Shown here piece by piece: positions 22,335-33,151 of a stretch of DNA of 64,000 nucleotides. The translations under genes were made by a program, and so were the position numbers. The stretch is from Ailurus styani. Lineage: Eukaryota; Chordata; Mammalia; Carnivora; Ailuridae. Within the stretch, counting starts at the first letter, position 1, and each line of letters begins with the position of its first letter. The stretch covers positions 29,953 through 93,952 of the forward strand of contig LNAC01001805.1 in NCBI GenBank assembly GCA_002007465.1, in the 5' to 3' direction. Under the pieces are notes generated by a model. That model searched no databases. It was not told the origin of the DNA and saw only the letters and a program-made list of their open reading frames with translations.

Positions 22335-23316
22335 TTTAAATTTAAATTCCAGTATTTATTTATTTGCTGTGTAAAAGCAAATTTTGATGTAGTCCCAATA
22401 GTTCATTTTTGCTTTTGTTTTGCTTGCCTCAAGGGACCTATCTAGAAAAGAGTTCTTATGACACATATCAGAGAAATTTCTCCCTGTGCTTTCTCCAAGG
22501 ACTTTTATGGTTTCGGTTCTCACATTTAGGTCTTTACTCCACTTGAGTTTATTTTTGTGTGTGGGGCAAGAGAATGGTCTGCTTTCATTCTTATGCATAT
22601 TGCTATTCAGTTTTACCAATAACATTGTTGAGGAGACAGTCTTTTTCCCATTGGATATTCTTTTCTGCTTTTTGATGATTAATTGACCATTTAATTGTGG
22701 ATTCATTTCTGGATTTTCTATTATGTTCTATTGATCTATGTGTGCCAGTACCATTGATCTGTGCCAGTACCATACTGTTTTGATTACTACAGCTTTGTAA
22801 TATAACCTGAAATCCAGAATTGTGATGCCTCCAGCTTTGCTTTTCTTTTTCAAGATTGCTTCATCTATTGAGGGTCTTTTGAGGTTCCGTATAAATTTTA
22901 GTATTGCTTGATCTAGGTCTGTGAAAAAAAAATACTGGAGGTATTTTGTAGAGATGGCATTAAATGTGTAGATTAGTTTGGGTGGTATAGACATTTTAAC
23001 AGTATTTGTTCTTCCAATCTATGAGCATGGAATGTCTTTCCTTTTCTTTGTGTCATCTTTAATTTCTTTCAGCGGTGTTTCATTGTTTTCAGAGTACAGG
23101 TCTTTTACCTCTTTGGTTAGATTTATTCTTAGGTATTGTCTTATTTTGTGTGCAATTGTAAATGGTATTGTTTTCTTAATTTCCCTTTCTGCTGCTTCAC
23201 TATTGGTGTATAGAAATGCAAGGGATTTCTGTACACTGATTTTGTATCCTGCAAATTTACTGAATTCATTTATCAGGTGTATCAGTTTTTTTGGTGGAGT
23301 CTTTTGGCTTTTCTGC
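22335..23316 (-). mobile_element. L1 ORF2 internal fragment, antisense
   Basis: AGTCCCAATAGTTCATTTTTGC, TTTAGGTCTTTACTCCACTTG, TGCCAGTACCATACTGTTTT, TCCAGCTTTGCTTTTC and CAAATTTACTGAATTCATTTAT occur in antisense ORF2 order. Frames are broken. A 19-bp-period duplication (TGTGCCAGTACCAT twice, 22741-22773) is private to this copy. The right end meets a palindrome instead of a recognisable insertion junction. Confidence 0.88.
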
Positions 23317-23345
23317 ATAATACATTTAAATTTTAAATGTATTAT
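23317..23345. repeat. 13-bp perfect inverted repeat
   Basis: ATAATACATTTAA and TTAAATGTATTAT separated by ATT, at the edge of the L1 fragment. Confidence 0.95.
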
Positions 23346-23510
23346 ACAAAATCAATGAAGTGCTTCACACATGATTTAAAATTTGCACCTAAGTGAAATT
23401 TGTTTCAAACACAAAAACTCAAGGTTTTATCTTTCAATCATGAAGAATGATAGAATTGAAATAACTCAAATTCCGTTTTTCATCTTATATTCACTGTGCT
23501 CTTATTGCTT
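23346..23510. other. Unassigned spacer
   Basis: No element recognised. Confidence 0.4.
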
Positions 23511-23520
23511 TATTTTCCAT

Positions 23521-23567
<47 letters not shown>

Positions 23568-23569
23568 TA
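23511..23569. repeat. (TTTA)n microsatellite
   Basis: About 14 TTTA units forming the expanded tail of the antisense SINE that follows. Confidence 0.93.
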
Positions 23570-23698
23570 GGGAGGGAGGGGCAAAGGGAGAGGCAGAGAG
23601 AGAATCCCAAGTAGGCTCCATGCCCAGCACGTGAGCCTCATGCAGGGCTTGATCTCATGAGATCATGACCTGAGCTAAAATCAAGAGCCAGGCACTTA

Positions 23699-24163
23699 TG
23701 GTATACATATACAATGGAATACTATGCAGCCATCAAAAAACTCTGAAATCTTGCCATTCACAATAATGTGGATGGAACTAGAGGGTATAATACTAAGTGA
23801 AATAAGTCAATCAGAGAAAGACAAATATCATATGCACTCTCTGATATGACAAATTTGAGGCAGGGCAGGGGGTCATGGGGGGTAGAGAGGGAAAGAATGA
23901 AACAAGATGGGACTGGGGAGGGAGACAAACCATGAGACTCTTAATCTCAGGAAACAAAATGAGGGTTGCTGGGGGGCGAGGGGGAGAAATAGGGTGGCTG
24001 GGTTATGGATATTGTTCTACCATACTTGGTATACTATAGGGTATGTCCTATACCCTATAGTATGGGTATGTTCTATGGTGTGTGCTGTAAAATGTGTAAG
24101 ACTGATGATTCACAGACCTGTACCCCTGGGCAAATAATACATTATATGTTAATTTAAAAAACA
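23699..24163 (+). mobile_element. 5'-truncated L1 3' end, sense, inside a SINE
   Basis: Begins at TGGTATACATATACAATGGA in the ORF2 end and runs through GGTTGCTGGGG, TGATGATTC-like and ACAGACCTGTACCCCTGGG blocks to ATACATTATATGTTAATTT and a short A-run. A hairpin replaces part of the normal 3' UTR (24031-24063). Confidence 0.93.
24031..24063. repeat. 14-bp perfect hairpin in an L1 3' UTR
   Basis: ATACTATAGGGTAT and ATACCCTATAGTAT separated by GTCCT. Outer CATAC (24021-24025) and GTATG (24066-24070) are also complementary. Confidence 0.95.
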
Positions 24164-24204
24164 AAGAGTCGGGCACTTAACTGTCTGAGCCACTCAGGCA
24201 TCCC

Positions 24205-24489
24205 TCTTATTGCTTACTTTGATTCTATTTTTGAAAACAGGAGTGTGTAGTCCATAGTGGTTGGAGACAAAGGAAGCTTTAATTATTCTGAATCATTAAA
24301 ACTTAATTTCAAAAGGGACACATGTAACTAAGACCATGTGTTTGGGCCAACAGCTTCACTGGGAGTTTTCCAAATTTACTTCCACAGAAATATAATGCCT
24401 ATTGAAGGATAAATTATTCAAAGGTGCTAACTTGAATATGTTATAGGTAGTATTACAATTCAGCAGTGACTACAGCAAGTGTTTAGACC
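24205..24489. other. Unassigned spacer
   Basis: Nothing recognised. Confidence 0.4.
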
Positions 24490-24705
24490 ACTAGTTCTTC
24501 ACACGGTACAATTTGGTCCTCAAGTAAGTTTTAGCAACATCCAGACATATATTTGTTGCCACAGTGGAGTGTGGGTTGGTCTGCTAAGAGTGAGTAAGTA
24601 GATCCCAGACAATCTACAATGCAGGGGACAGCTGTCCTCTCCTAAAAAGAAAAAAATCATCCAGTTCAAAATATTAATAGTTCTAAGGTTGAGAAACTCT
24701 GGTTT
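24490..24705 (+). mobile_element. MER5A-like hAT remnant
   Basis: CTAGTTCTTCACACGGTACAA, AGCAACATCCAGACATATATT, TCTACAATGCAGGGGACAGC and CTAAGGTTGAGAAACTCTGG follow MER5A order from one terminus to the other. Confidence 0.75.
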
Positions 24706-25765
24706 AGATAATACATCACCAAAAGATGCTTTCAGAGAGAAGTCTGTTACACTGGCACTGTTTAGATTTACTGGCACATGGTTAAGAAAAACAAACTTTT
24801 AGTCAATTTTATTATTGTTTTCAAGTTGATGCCTGAAGCAGGGAGGCTCTTTCCCACTGGGCTGCATCTGGCATATCATTGTAGTTGCCTATCCTGTAAA
24901 GGTCTCTGTAAAGGTACCAGGTAAAAACTACACATCCTGGTCCTCCTTGCTATGTACCTTACCAGTGGGTAGTTCTATGATGAATTTTAGTGATTGAATT
25001 GTATGAGGAAACATTGTATGGCAGCTTCCAAGAAAGCTCCTTAACAGCGTCTGGTGAGTACCATTTGCCCACATCCTTCTATATATCCCATCTCACAATC
25101 TGCTGTGTGGAATACATATGTGATGGCTGGAGCATGATACATCATTTTGGAGAACTGAAGATAGCTTTGCCAAGAGGATAGTGAAATGGTGAGCTAAAAG
25201 GAATCTGGGACTCTAATACTCTATTAGTCCAGGATTGCTGACCCCAGTTACATTCACATGAAGGAAAAATAGGCTTTTGTTTTCTTTAATCCAAAATTAC
25301 TTAGGAGGACCTCTTTTTTTTTTAACTGAATCCAATTCAATCAGATACCAAATATAACCATCTCCAACTGCAGAATTTGTTCCACTGGCTTGCTGGAATG
25401 GATGTACAGATCTATTTCTCAATCTCCAACTGCCTCTCTAGTTATGGTTCAATACCATCCCTAGAGAAAATTTGCAGCCAGATTCAGTACCTACCAGTCA
25501 ATACTAATTTCAGCAAACTCCCATAGTCAGGCATTCCATGCAAATAAAGCAGTTTATCAGAATTATTTAAGTATCTGCCACAGGAATGGCATAAAATATG
25601 GTAACAGATAAAGTAGATTCTAACTGACTGCTGAGCACTTATGAATCCAGATGAACTTTCATTCCAAATTTGAAGTAAATTGTATAACCTATCTTTTTAG
25701 CTTTCCAAATACTTGGGTTCTTTTATTATTATTTATTTATTTAAAACACTCTCAACTACCTATAT
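24706..25765. other. Unassigned DNA
   Basis: No family or gene is recognised. The 63- and 65-codon frames are unremarkable. An ATTTATTTATTT run at 25730-25743 borders the next L1. Confidence 0.4.
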
Positions 25766-26099
25766 ATCTATGGTCAGCTGATTTTCAACAAGGGGGCCAA
25801 AAGAGAAAGAACAGTTTTTCAACAAATGGTGCTGGAAAAACTGGCTGATAAGTAAAGAATGAAGTTGGACCCTTACCTCACACCCTATTTAAAATTGACT
25901 GAAAATGTGTTAATAACCAAAATAGAAGGGATAAGCTCTAAAGTTCTTAAAAGAAAACAGGATAAATCTTTATGACCCTGTAGCAGGAATTAAGAACAAA
26001 AGAAAAAAAATAAACAGAACTTTATCAAAATAGAAAACTTTATGTATCGGAGGACATGATAAAGAAAGTAAAGAGACAGCCCACAGAAAAGGAAATGGT

Positions 26100-26275
26100 G
26101 GGCACCAGGGTGGCTCAGTGGGTTAAAGCCTCTGCCTTCAGCTCAGGTCATGATCTCAGGGTCCTGGGATCGAGGCCCGCATTGGGCTCCCTGCTCGGTA
26201 AGGAGCCTGCTTCCTCCTCTCTCTCTGCCTGTCTCTCAGCCTACTTCTGATCTCTCTCTCTCTCTGTCAAATAAA

Positions 26276-26333
<58 letters not shown>
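26100..26333 (+). mobile_element. Can-SINE, young type, with GAAA-expanded tail
   Basis: The duplication GAAAAGGAAATGGT (26086-26099) and GAAAAGGAGATGGT (26334-26347) differ at one base. The poly-A tail has become a GAAA array. Confidence 0.95.
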
Positions 26334-26335
<2 letters not shown>

Positions 26336-26338
26336 AAA
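26274..26338. repeat. (GAAA)n microsatellite
   Basis: About 15 uninterrupted AAAG units derived from the SINE tail. Confidence 0.95.
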
Positions 26339-26452
26339 GGAGATGGTATTGCAAACCACATATTTGATGAGGTATTGTATTTAGTATATATAAAGAATTC
26401 TTATGCCTCAAAAATATAAAGAAAAATAACCCAATTAAAAAGTGAGCAAAAG

Positions 26453-26650
26453 GGCGCCTGGGTGGCTCAGTGGGTTAAAGCCGCTGCCTTCGGCTCAGGT
26501 CATGATCCCAGTGTCCTGGGATCGAGGCCCGCGTCGGGCTCTCTGCTCAGCAGGGAGCCTGCTTCCTCCTCTCTCCTCTCTCTCTGCCTGCCTTTCTGTC
26601 TACTTGTAATCTCTCTGTGTCAAATGAATAAAAAAAAAAAAAAAAAAAAA
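26453..26650 (+). mobile_element. Can-SINE, young type (AAAGCCGCTGCC), sense
   Basis: Perfect duplication AAAAGTGAGCAAAAG at about 26438-26452 and 26648-26662, interrupting the L1 motif. The tail is a pure A-run at 26631-26651. Confidence 0.96.
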
Positions 26651-27462
26651 AGTGAGCAAAAGATCTGAAGAGACATTTCTCCAAGAATGGTATGTAAACA
26701 CATATAAAAAGATGTCCAACATGATTAGTTATCAACTAAATGCAATGCAATACTACAGTGAGATACCACTCCACACCCACTAGGATGGCTAGAATTTCAA
26801 AGTCAGATAATAACAAGTGTTGGTGAAGATGTAGAAAAATTTGAACTCTTCTACACTGAGAATAGAAAAGCAAAATGGCAGAGCCACTTTGAAAAACAGT
26901 CTGGAAGGGTATCGTATTACTTGGCAATTCCATTCCTACATAACCAAGAGAAATGAAAAGATGTCACATAGAAACTTGTACATGAATATTTTAGCCTCAT
27001 TATGCATAAAGGCCAAAAAATGGAAATAATCCAAATGTTTATTAACTGATGAATAAATAAACAAAAATGGCATATTCATAGAGTGGAGATATTCAGGCAC
27101 AGAAAGGAATGCAGTACTGATACATAGTAAAAGTATGGACTTTGAAAATGTCATGCTCAGAGAAAGAAATAGTCACAAAAGACCACATACTACATGATTC
27201 TATTCTTATCATTGGGGAAATCTATAGAAATAGAAAGTAGATTAGTGGTTGTTTAGGACTGAGAGTGGGGTTCATGGGTAGAGACAATTGAAAGATGATA
27301 GGTAAAAAATATGGGGTTTGTTTCTGAAGTGATGAAAATGTTCTAAATTTGACTGTGGTGATGGTTGCACTAAAAACATTGAATTGTATACTTTAAATAG
27401 GTGATGTGTATGGTATAATAATTATGTCATAATAAAGCTGTTAAAAATAGGTGGATGGTAAA

Positions 27463-28516
27463 TAAGTCCATAGAAAGATGCTCGCCATCATTAGTAATTA
27501 GAGAAAGGCAAATTAAAACCACAGTGAGATACCATCACACCCAATAAAACATCTAAAACTTATAAGCCTGACTGCCAACTGTTGATGAAGGTATGGAAGA
27601 ACTGGAACTCTTATGCACTAACACACAAAATGACCAAGAAATATTGCTCTTGGTCTCTTATATTATTTTTAAACTTTTTTTTTAAATTTTATTTGTTTAT
27701 TTTTTGTTTGTTGGGGGTTAGAGAGAGAGAGAGCATGAGCAAGGGGAGAAGAGAGGAAGAGGGACAAGTAGACTCTGTGCTGAGTCCAGAGCCCTATGCA
27801 GGGCTCAATCTCACAATCCTGAAATCATGACCTAAAACAAAATCAAGAGGTGGGTGTTCAACCAGCTGAGCCACTGAGGTGCCCCCTTTTAACCACTTTT
27901 TACTTCCTGAATTTCATTTTCTCTAGAAAATAGTTTGACAGTGTCTTTAAATGTTAAACATACACTTGCCATATATCCCAGCCATTCCTCTCCAGGTATT
28001 TGCCCAAGGGAAAGTGAAGAATAATATAGCTATGTAAAGTCTTGGACACAAATGTTTATAGAAGCATTATTGTCAAGCCCCCAAATGAAAATAAACCAAT
28101 ATCCACTAACAGGTGAGTGGATAAACAAACTGTGATATACAATAAAATACTATTCATCAATAACAGGTTTGTGTCCCAACATGGATGAATCCCATAGGAA
28201 CCAGACAAGAAAGACCACAAAGATTTTGATTCCATTTACCAGAAATTTTAGAAAATACAGACTAATTTCTAGTGATAGAAAGCAGAGATTTTACAGGGAT
28301 TAGAGGCTTGAGAAGGTCAGACGAAGTGTGGTAAATAGACAGATTTACAAATGGGCACAAAGATATTTTGGGGCCCAATAAATATATTCACCATTTTCAT
28401 TGAGCAGATATATTTACAGGTATATGCTTGTTAAAACTTATGAAATTTTATGCTTTAAATATGTACAATTTACTGTATGCTATTCATGACTCAATAAAAT
28501 TGTTAATTAAAAAAAA
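27463..28516 (+). mobile_element. Second old L1 3' end, sense
   Basis: GGCAAATTAAAACCACAGTGAG, CTGGAACTCTTATGCACTAAC, GGTATTTGCCCAAGGGAAAG and CTTTAAATATGTACAATTTACTGTATG precede an A-run. It directly follows the 3' end of the previous L1 in the same orientation and carries an antisense SINE. Confidence 0.85.
27673..27885 (-). mobile_element. Can-SINE, old copy, antisense
   Basis: TTTAAATTTTATTTGTTTATT tail, AGAGAGAGAGAG, CAGGGCTCAATCTCAC and CAGCTGAGCCACTGAGGTGCCCC. The duplication is decayed. Confidence 0.88.
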
Positions 28517-28904
28517 CACAAAAATTACTGTAAGCCGATTTCCCTTTTGTATATTCTCCCTCTCCTGGAATGGAATCATGAGCTTCTCCTGAAAAGTGAG
28601 CTTCCAAGGTCTTTTTTCTCAGTTTGTTGAAGATATTGGCCCTAACTTAAAGCATAAGGTGGCTTTTCAAAAGGCTTATCTGAATCAAATGGATCTCTAC
28701 TGTTCAACTTAGATATTGTTTGAACACATATACAAAGAAGAAAATGATTAAACATTTGGATCCTGAATTTCTATTTGCCACTACTTTCAATTAAAATAAG
28801 TTAACTCATATTGTGGTAGAGATTGTTGGATAATAAAGAGTATGTCCCCGTGAGCTGCACCATAGCATTCTAGAAAAACCACAGGGAAAGAAATGAGAAA
28901 ACTA
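28517..28904. other. Unassigned spacer
   Basis: Nothing recognised. Confidence 0.4.
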
Positions 28905-29030
28905 GATTTCTGGTTAATACTCCCAGTTTTGAGAACTTAAACAAGACATTTAAACCTATTTGCCTCAGCTTCTTCTTTTGTAAACAGGGGATAAATTATT
29001 CTTGTTCTGCTTATCATTTTTGATCAGTTG
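28905..29030 (+). mobile_element. MIR remnant
   Basis: AACTTAAACAAGACATTTAAACC, starting near 28936, then TTGCCTCAGCTTCTTCTTTTG and AAACAGGGGATAA match the conserved MIR core. Confidence 0.55.
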
Positions 29031-30313
29031 GAATATCATTTCAAAGGATGGACTATGGTTTTTCCTCTATTATTTAATAGATGAGATCCTTAGGAGTTAA
29101 GTATTAATTATCATGAAATAGGTACAAATATTAACTTTTTAAATATAAGTTGGAATGTTTATTCCAAAACTAGAATGGTTTCAATTATTCAATTAATATT
29201 TAAGGAATTCAGTGTACATAGAGCCATACTCTATGTTAATTTTTCCTTCTAACTAAACATATAAGCTTTGTTTCGCCTCTTCTTAAACCTTTCTTTAGCT
29301 GCGCAATGTTCCTTTATGCAGTTCTAACAATCATCAGCCAAAGATCTTAAAATAGAACCCAGCTTCAGCACTTTTATCATTTCCCCTGAAGTGTCATGCA
29401 AAGAATTCACTGAATAATTGTTTCAGCACTTGGCACTATGTCACCAGTGGTTATGAATATGCAACTAAATCTTTGCAAAGCTGCAATTAAAAAAAAAAAC
29501 CCTCAAAATCTTACACAGTACATTCAGTACTATTTTATTTTACAAATGGAATAATAAAATATAAGAGAAAAATAATGCAATTATTGCAGTGTTTTATATA
29601 TATACATATATATATAACATGTTATAATTTGTATAGAAGCTTGTATCTCAAAATGTACATAATTACATTTCAGTGCAATATGTCAATGACATTTTTTACA
29701 AGACAATTATCTACTTCTTAAAAGTTATTAAAATCTGAAAGGCATTCTTCTATAATTAAGAAAATTAAGCAAATTGTCTCTGGTCACAATTAAAGGGAAG
29801 AAAATGTACCAAAAAGGAAGATAAGAGTTTTGACAAGGTAGAACACAAATACTACATTTAATATCAGAGCCCCTCCAGCAACAAGGCTTTTTAATGCTAA
29901 GTGTTTAGGGAGGTCCTTTCTGTGTATGATGTCAAGTCCTGCAAAGCTGTGCAGATGTTCTCAGCTCAACATGTTGCTGTCCTATATGACACTTTCCACA
30001 GACACACCAATAAGGAAAGATAATGGTCTAACCTTGTTTCTGTTTTTGCCATAATCATCATGTGAATCTGTGGATCTGGTGGTATAAGTGTGGATTTCAA
30101 AGGAGTTTGGTTTACATCCTAATTCCAGGTAATAGGCCAGTTCCATATTTGGCCAGATGATTCCCAGGAGTCACTAGATAATATTTTCAGAAGAATTTGG
30201 CCATCGAGGTTTTCTGTTCTTCAGGTTTCTTTTTCTTCACTCTTCAGACCACATCCATCATTCACCTACTCTTCTTGGGAAATCTAATGCAGCATTCTCA
30301 GCAGCAGGGTCCA
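29031..30313. other. Unassigned DNA with a TA-rich run
   Basis: A TATATATACATATATATATA tract lies at 29596-29616. No gene or family is recognised. Confidence 0.4.
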
Positions 30314-30537
30314 TGTGTGAGGAATTGTGGTCAGCACAATAATACTCCCCACCTAAGATGTTCATGTCCTAATCTCCTAAACCTGTGACTATGTAGCCTT
30401 TCAAGGCAAAAAGGACCTTGCATGATTAAGTTAAAGATCTTAAGATGGAGAAATAACCATGGGGGACCCAATTTAATCACGTGAGTTCTTCTTCCTCTTC
30501 TCCTCCTCTTCCTTCTTCTTTCTAATAGTCTCTCCTA

Positions 30538-30576
30538 CTTATTTATTTATTTATTATTTATTTATTTATTTATTAT
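30538..30576. repeat. (ATTT)n run
   Basis: Imperfect TTTA tetranucleotides forming the antisense L1 tail. Confidence 0.85.
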
Positions 30577-30961
30577 ACTTTACTTGGTTAACATACAGTG
30601 CAGTATTGGTTTCTGAAGTAGAAGTCAGTGATTCATCACTTATACAACACCCAGTGCTCATCGCAACAGGTGACTTCCTTAAACCCTTCACCCATCTAAC
30701 CCACTCCCCCACTCACCACCCTCCATCAAGTTTCAGTTTGCTCTTTATCACTAAAAGTCTCTTATAGTTTATTTCCCTCTCTCCTTTCCTCCCTTCCTAT
30801 GTGTTCAACCATTTTCTTTCTTAAATTACACATATGAGTGAGATCATATGGCATTTGTCTTTCTTTAAGTGACTTATTTCACTTAGCATAATACTCTCTA
30901 GCTCTATCCACATTATTACAAATGGTACGATTTCATTCTTTTTGATCACTGAGTAATATTC

Positions 30962-30963
<2 letters not shown>

Positions 30964-31001
<38 letters not shown>
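30964..31001. repeat. (GT)n microsatellite inside L1 ORF2
   Basis: Nineteen GT units followed by TACACACACC, occupying the place where the related L1 at 9.8 kb has TGTATATATATACC. Confidence 0.95.
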
Positions 31002-31003
<2 letters not shown>

Positions 31004-31604
31004 ACACACCACATCTTCTCTATCCATTCATCAGTCAATGGATATTTGGGCTCTCTTCTTAGTTTGGCTATTATTTATAATGCTGCTATAAGCATCAGGG
31101 TACATGTATCCCCTTCAAATCTGTATTTTTTATCCTTTGGGTAAATACTCAGTAGTGCAGTTGCTGGGTCACAGGGTAGTTCTATTTTTAACTTTCTGAG
31201 GAAAATCCATACTGTTTTCCAGAGTGGCTATACCAGTTTGCATTCCCACCGACAGAAATCATGTGAGTTCTTAAAAATGGAGAACTTTTGTTGGCTATCA
31301 TCACTATCTCAGAGATGAGATAGTGGAAGAAGAGTTGGAAAGATATTGTATTACTGGCTTGTAGAGGGAGGAAGGAACGGCCATGAGCCGAAAAATGAAT
31401 GGCCTTGTGAAGTTGGAAAAGAAAGAAATCCATTTCCTCACCTCAACTTTAACTGAGATCTTGATTTTGGCCCATGTAGAACAGTTTGAACCTCTGACCT
31501 ACAGAACTATAAGACGATGAATTTGTGTAATTACCACATTTGTGGTAATTTATTATAGCAACAATAGAAAATATATACAGCAGTCTTCACAGATTCATAG
31601 TATG

Positions 31605-31663
31605 CAAGAACCAATAAAGAAGTAACCTAAGCAATCAACAGATTAATAGATAAAGAAGATATG

Positions 31664-31704
<41 letters not shown>

Positions 31705-32190
31705 AGTATTACTCAGCCATAAAAGAAATGAGATCTTGCCATTTGTAACAACATGGATGGACCTAGAGGGTATTACACTAAGTGAAATAAACTAGACAAA
31801 GGAAAATAAATACCATATCATTTCATTTAAATGTGGAATCTAAACACAAAACAAATGAACAAACAAAACAAAACAGAAACAGATGCATAGATGCAGAAAA
31901 CAAACTGTTGGTTACTGTGGGCAGTTGATGGTGGACAGCTGAAATAGATGAAGAGGACTAAAAAGTACAAACTTCCAGTTATAGAAACACAGGTCATGGG
32001 GATGTCATGTATAGCATGGGGATTATAGTTAATAATAGTGTAAAAACTTCACATGGGTACAGATAGTTACTAGACTTATTAAGGAGATTGCTTCATAATG
32101 TTTAAAAATATCAAATCACCATGATGCATCCCCAAATTAATAGAACAGTGTATGTCAATTACACTTCAATTAAAACAATAGAAGACTGGG
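31605..32190 (+). mobile_element. L1 (L1M-type) ORF2 end and 3' UTR, sense
   Basis: AGATTAATAGATAAAGAAGAT, GAGTATTACTCAGCCATAAAAG, ACAACATGGATGGACCTAGAG and TAGTTAATAATAGTGTA blocks, ending in CACTTCAATTAAAACAATAG. Begins immediately after the MaLR LTR. Confidence 0.88.
31666..31702. repeat. (AC)n microsatellite inside L1 ORF2
   Basis: Eighteen AC units between ATATGGT and AGGAGTATTACTCAG, the same L1 position as the GT array at 30964 read from the other strand. Confidence 0.95.
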
Positions 32191-32378
32191 AAACAACAAG
32201 AAAAATACAGAGTGCCTTCTCAAACTCTAAACTTATTTTCTGTATGTGCTTGTGGATAAATATTGTAACAGTAATAAACCAAATGGTTTAATTGTAACTT
32301 TTAAAAAATACCATCATTTGGCAATATAGAAAGTTGGTGGTCCAATGCTGACATTATATTTCTGTGGAAGCTGCATTA
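32191..32378. other. Unassigned spacer
   Basis: Nothing recognised. Confidence 0.4.
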
Positions 32379-32392
32379 CTGTATACATTTTT

Positions 32393-32549
32393 TAGAGGGG
32401 GGGGTAAGAAGGAGAGTAAGAGAATCTTAAGCAGTCTCCATGTTCCACGTGGAGCCTGATGCAGGGCTTGATCTTACTACCCAGAGATCATGCCCTGAGC
32501 CAATTTCTAGAGCCAGACACTTAATCAACTGAACCACCCCAGAAGCCCT
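32393..32549 (-). mobile_element. Can-SINE, old diverged copy, antisense
   Basis: CAGGGCTTGATCTTAC, GAGATCATGCCCTGAGCC and CAACTGAACCACCCC in antisense order. Flanks TGTATACATTTT and TGGATACATTTT bound it. Confidence 0.85.
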
Positions 32550-32563
32550 AGTGGATACATTTT

Positions 32564-32905
32564 AAAAGTTTGTAACCCTTGGTATTCTGTTTTAGTCTAT
32601 AAGACTGAATATTAATTTTTCAATTTTTAATAAGCTATCCTGTCACTTTGCAAATATATATCAATGTTTTGCTTAGCTCTCTACCTGTGGTACTAGAAGG
32701 CAGGGATTTAAGGGTGAGACTCCATGGCATTGTCCTCAAAGGGTTTGTTCTGACAGGGACAGAATAGGTAAACATATAATTATGCATTTGTTGGAAAAGA
32801 AAAATGTAGTCATTCTGCTGATGAAATGTGGAAATTGCTGACTGTGGCCTGGGCAGTCAGGTGACAGGAACAATGGTAACTTTCTCAGGAAGCCTGAGAC
32901 TGCTT
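32564..32905. other. Unassigned spacer
   Basis: No gene or repeat recognised. Confidence 0.4.
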
Positions 32906-32921
32906 AACGTGGCCAGTTTTG

Positions 32922-33135
32922 TTTTGTTTTGTTTTGTTTTGTTTTGTTTATGATTTTACTTATTTATTTGACACAGAAAGAGAGAGATTACAAATATGCA
33001 GAGAGGCAGGCAGAGAGAAGGAAGCAGGCTCCCTGCTGAGCAGGGAGCCCTACATGGGGCTTGATCCCAGGACCCTGAGATCATGACCTGAGCCGAAGGC
33101 AGAGGCCTTAATCCACTGAGCCACCCAGGTGCCCC
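32922..33135 (-). mobile_element. Can-SINE, antisense, (TTTTG)n tail
   Basis: Duplications AACGTGGCCAGTTTTG (32906-32921) and AACATGGCCAGTTTTG (33136-33151), one mismatch at a CpG-derived site. The tail expanded as about six TTTTG pentamers. Confidence 0.95.
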
Positions 33136-33151
33136 AACATGGCCAGTTTTG

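Larger units (their letters stand above)
23570..24204 (-). mobile_element. Can-SINE split by an L1 insertion, antisense
   Basis: The body runs from 23570 to about 23698 and the head resumes at 24180 (ACTGTCTGAGCCACTCAGG). The intervening L1 duplicated SINE sequence: AAGAGCCAGGCACTTA (23683-23698) and AAGAGTCGGGCACTTA (24164-24179). This SINE is therefore older than that L1. Confidence 0.9.
25770..27455 (+). mobile_element. L1 (old) ORF2 end and 3' UTR, sense, with two SINEs inside
   Basis: GCTGATTTTCAACAAGGGGGC, AATGGTGCTGGAAAAACTGGC, AAAAGATGTCCAACATGATTAG, TGAGATACCACTCCACACCC and the 3' TTGAATTGTATACTTTAAATAGG with an A-rich end are in L1 order. Multiple stops and indels. The SINEs at 26100 and 26453 split it. 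Confidence 0.9.
30491..31256 (-). mobile_element. 5'-truncated L1 ORF2 end and 3' UTR, antisense
   Basis: Bounded by AATCACGTGAGTTCTT (30475-30490) and AATCATGTGAGTTCTT (31257-31272), one mismatch. ATTTATTT tail, ORF2 end, and truncation at CATTCCCACCGACAG. Older than the copy at 9.4 kb. A GT microsatellite has expanded in its coding region. Confidence 0.93.
30314..31580 (+). mobile_element. MaLR (MLT1-like) LTR split by an L1
   Basis: The left part (30314-30490) holds GAATTGTGGTCAGCACAATAA, CCTAATCTCCTAAACCTGTG and GATTAAGTTAAAGATCTTAAG. The right part (31257-31580) ends CTACAGAACTATAAGACGATG ... GTGGTAATTTATTATAGCAAC ... ATACAG, a typical MaLR 3' end. Confidence 0.65.

Noticed and set aside
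22356..23358. Frames of 88-126 codons around 22.4-23.4 kb
   Set aside because: Those on the minus strand are broken pieces of L1 ORF2 and those on the plus strand are their shadows.
23511..23569. Regularly repeated TTTA units as a possible functional array or CRISPR-like repeat
   Set aside because: Simple tetranucleotide microsatellite with no spacers, in a mammalian genome.
24031..24063. Hairpin as a microRNA precursor
   Set aside because: The 14-bp stem with a 5-base loop is too short for a canonical pre-miRNA.
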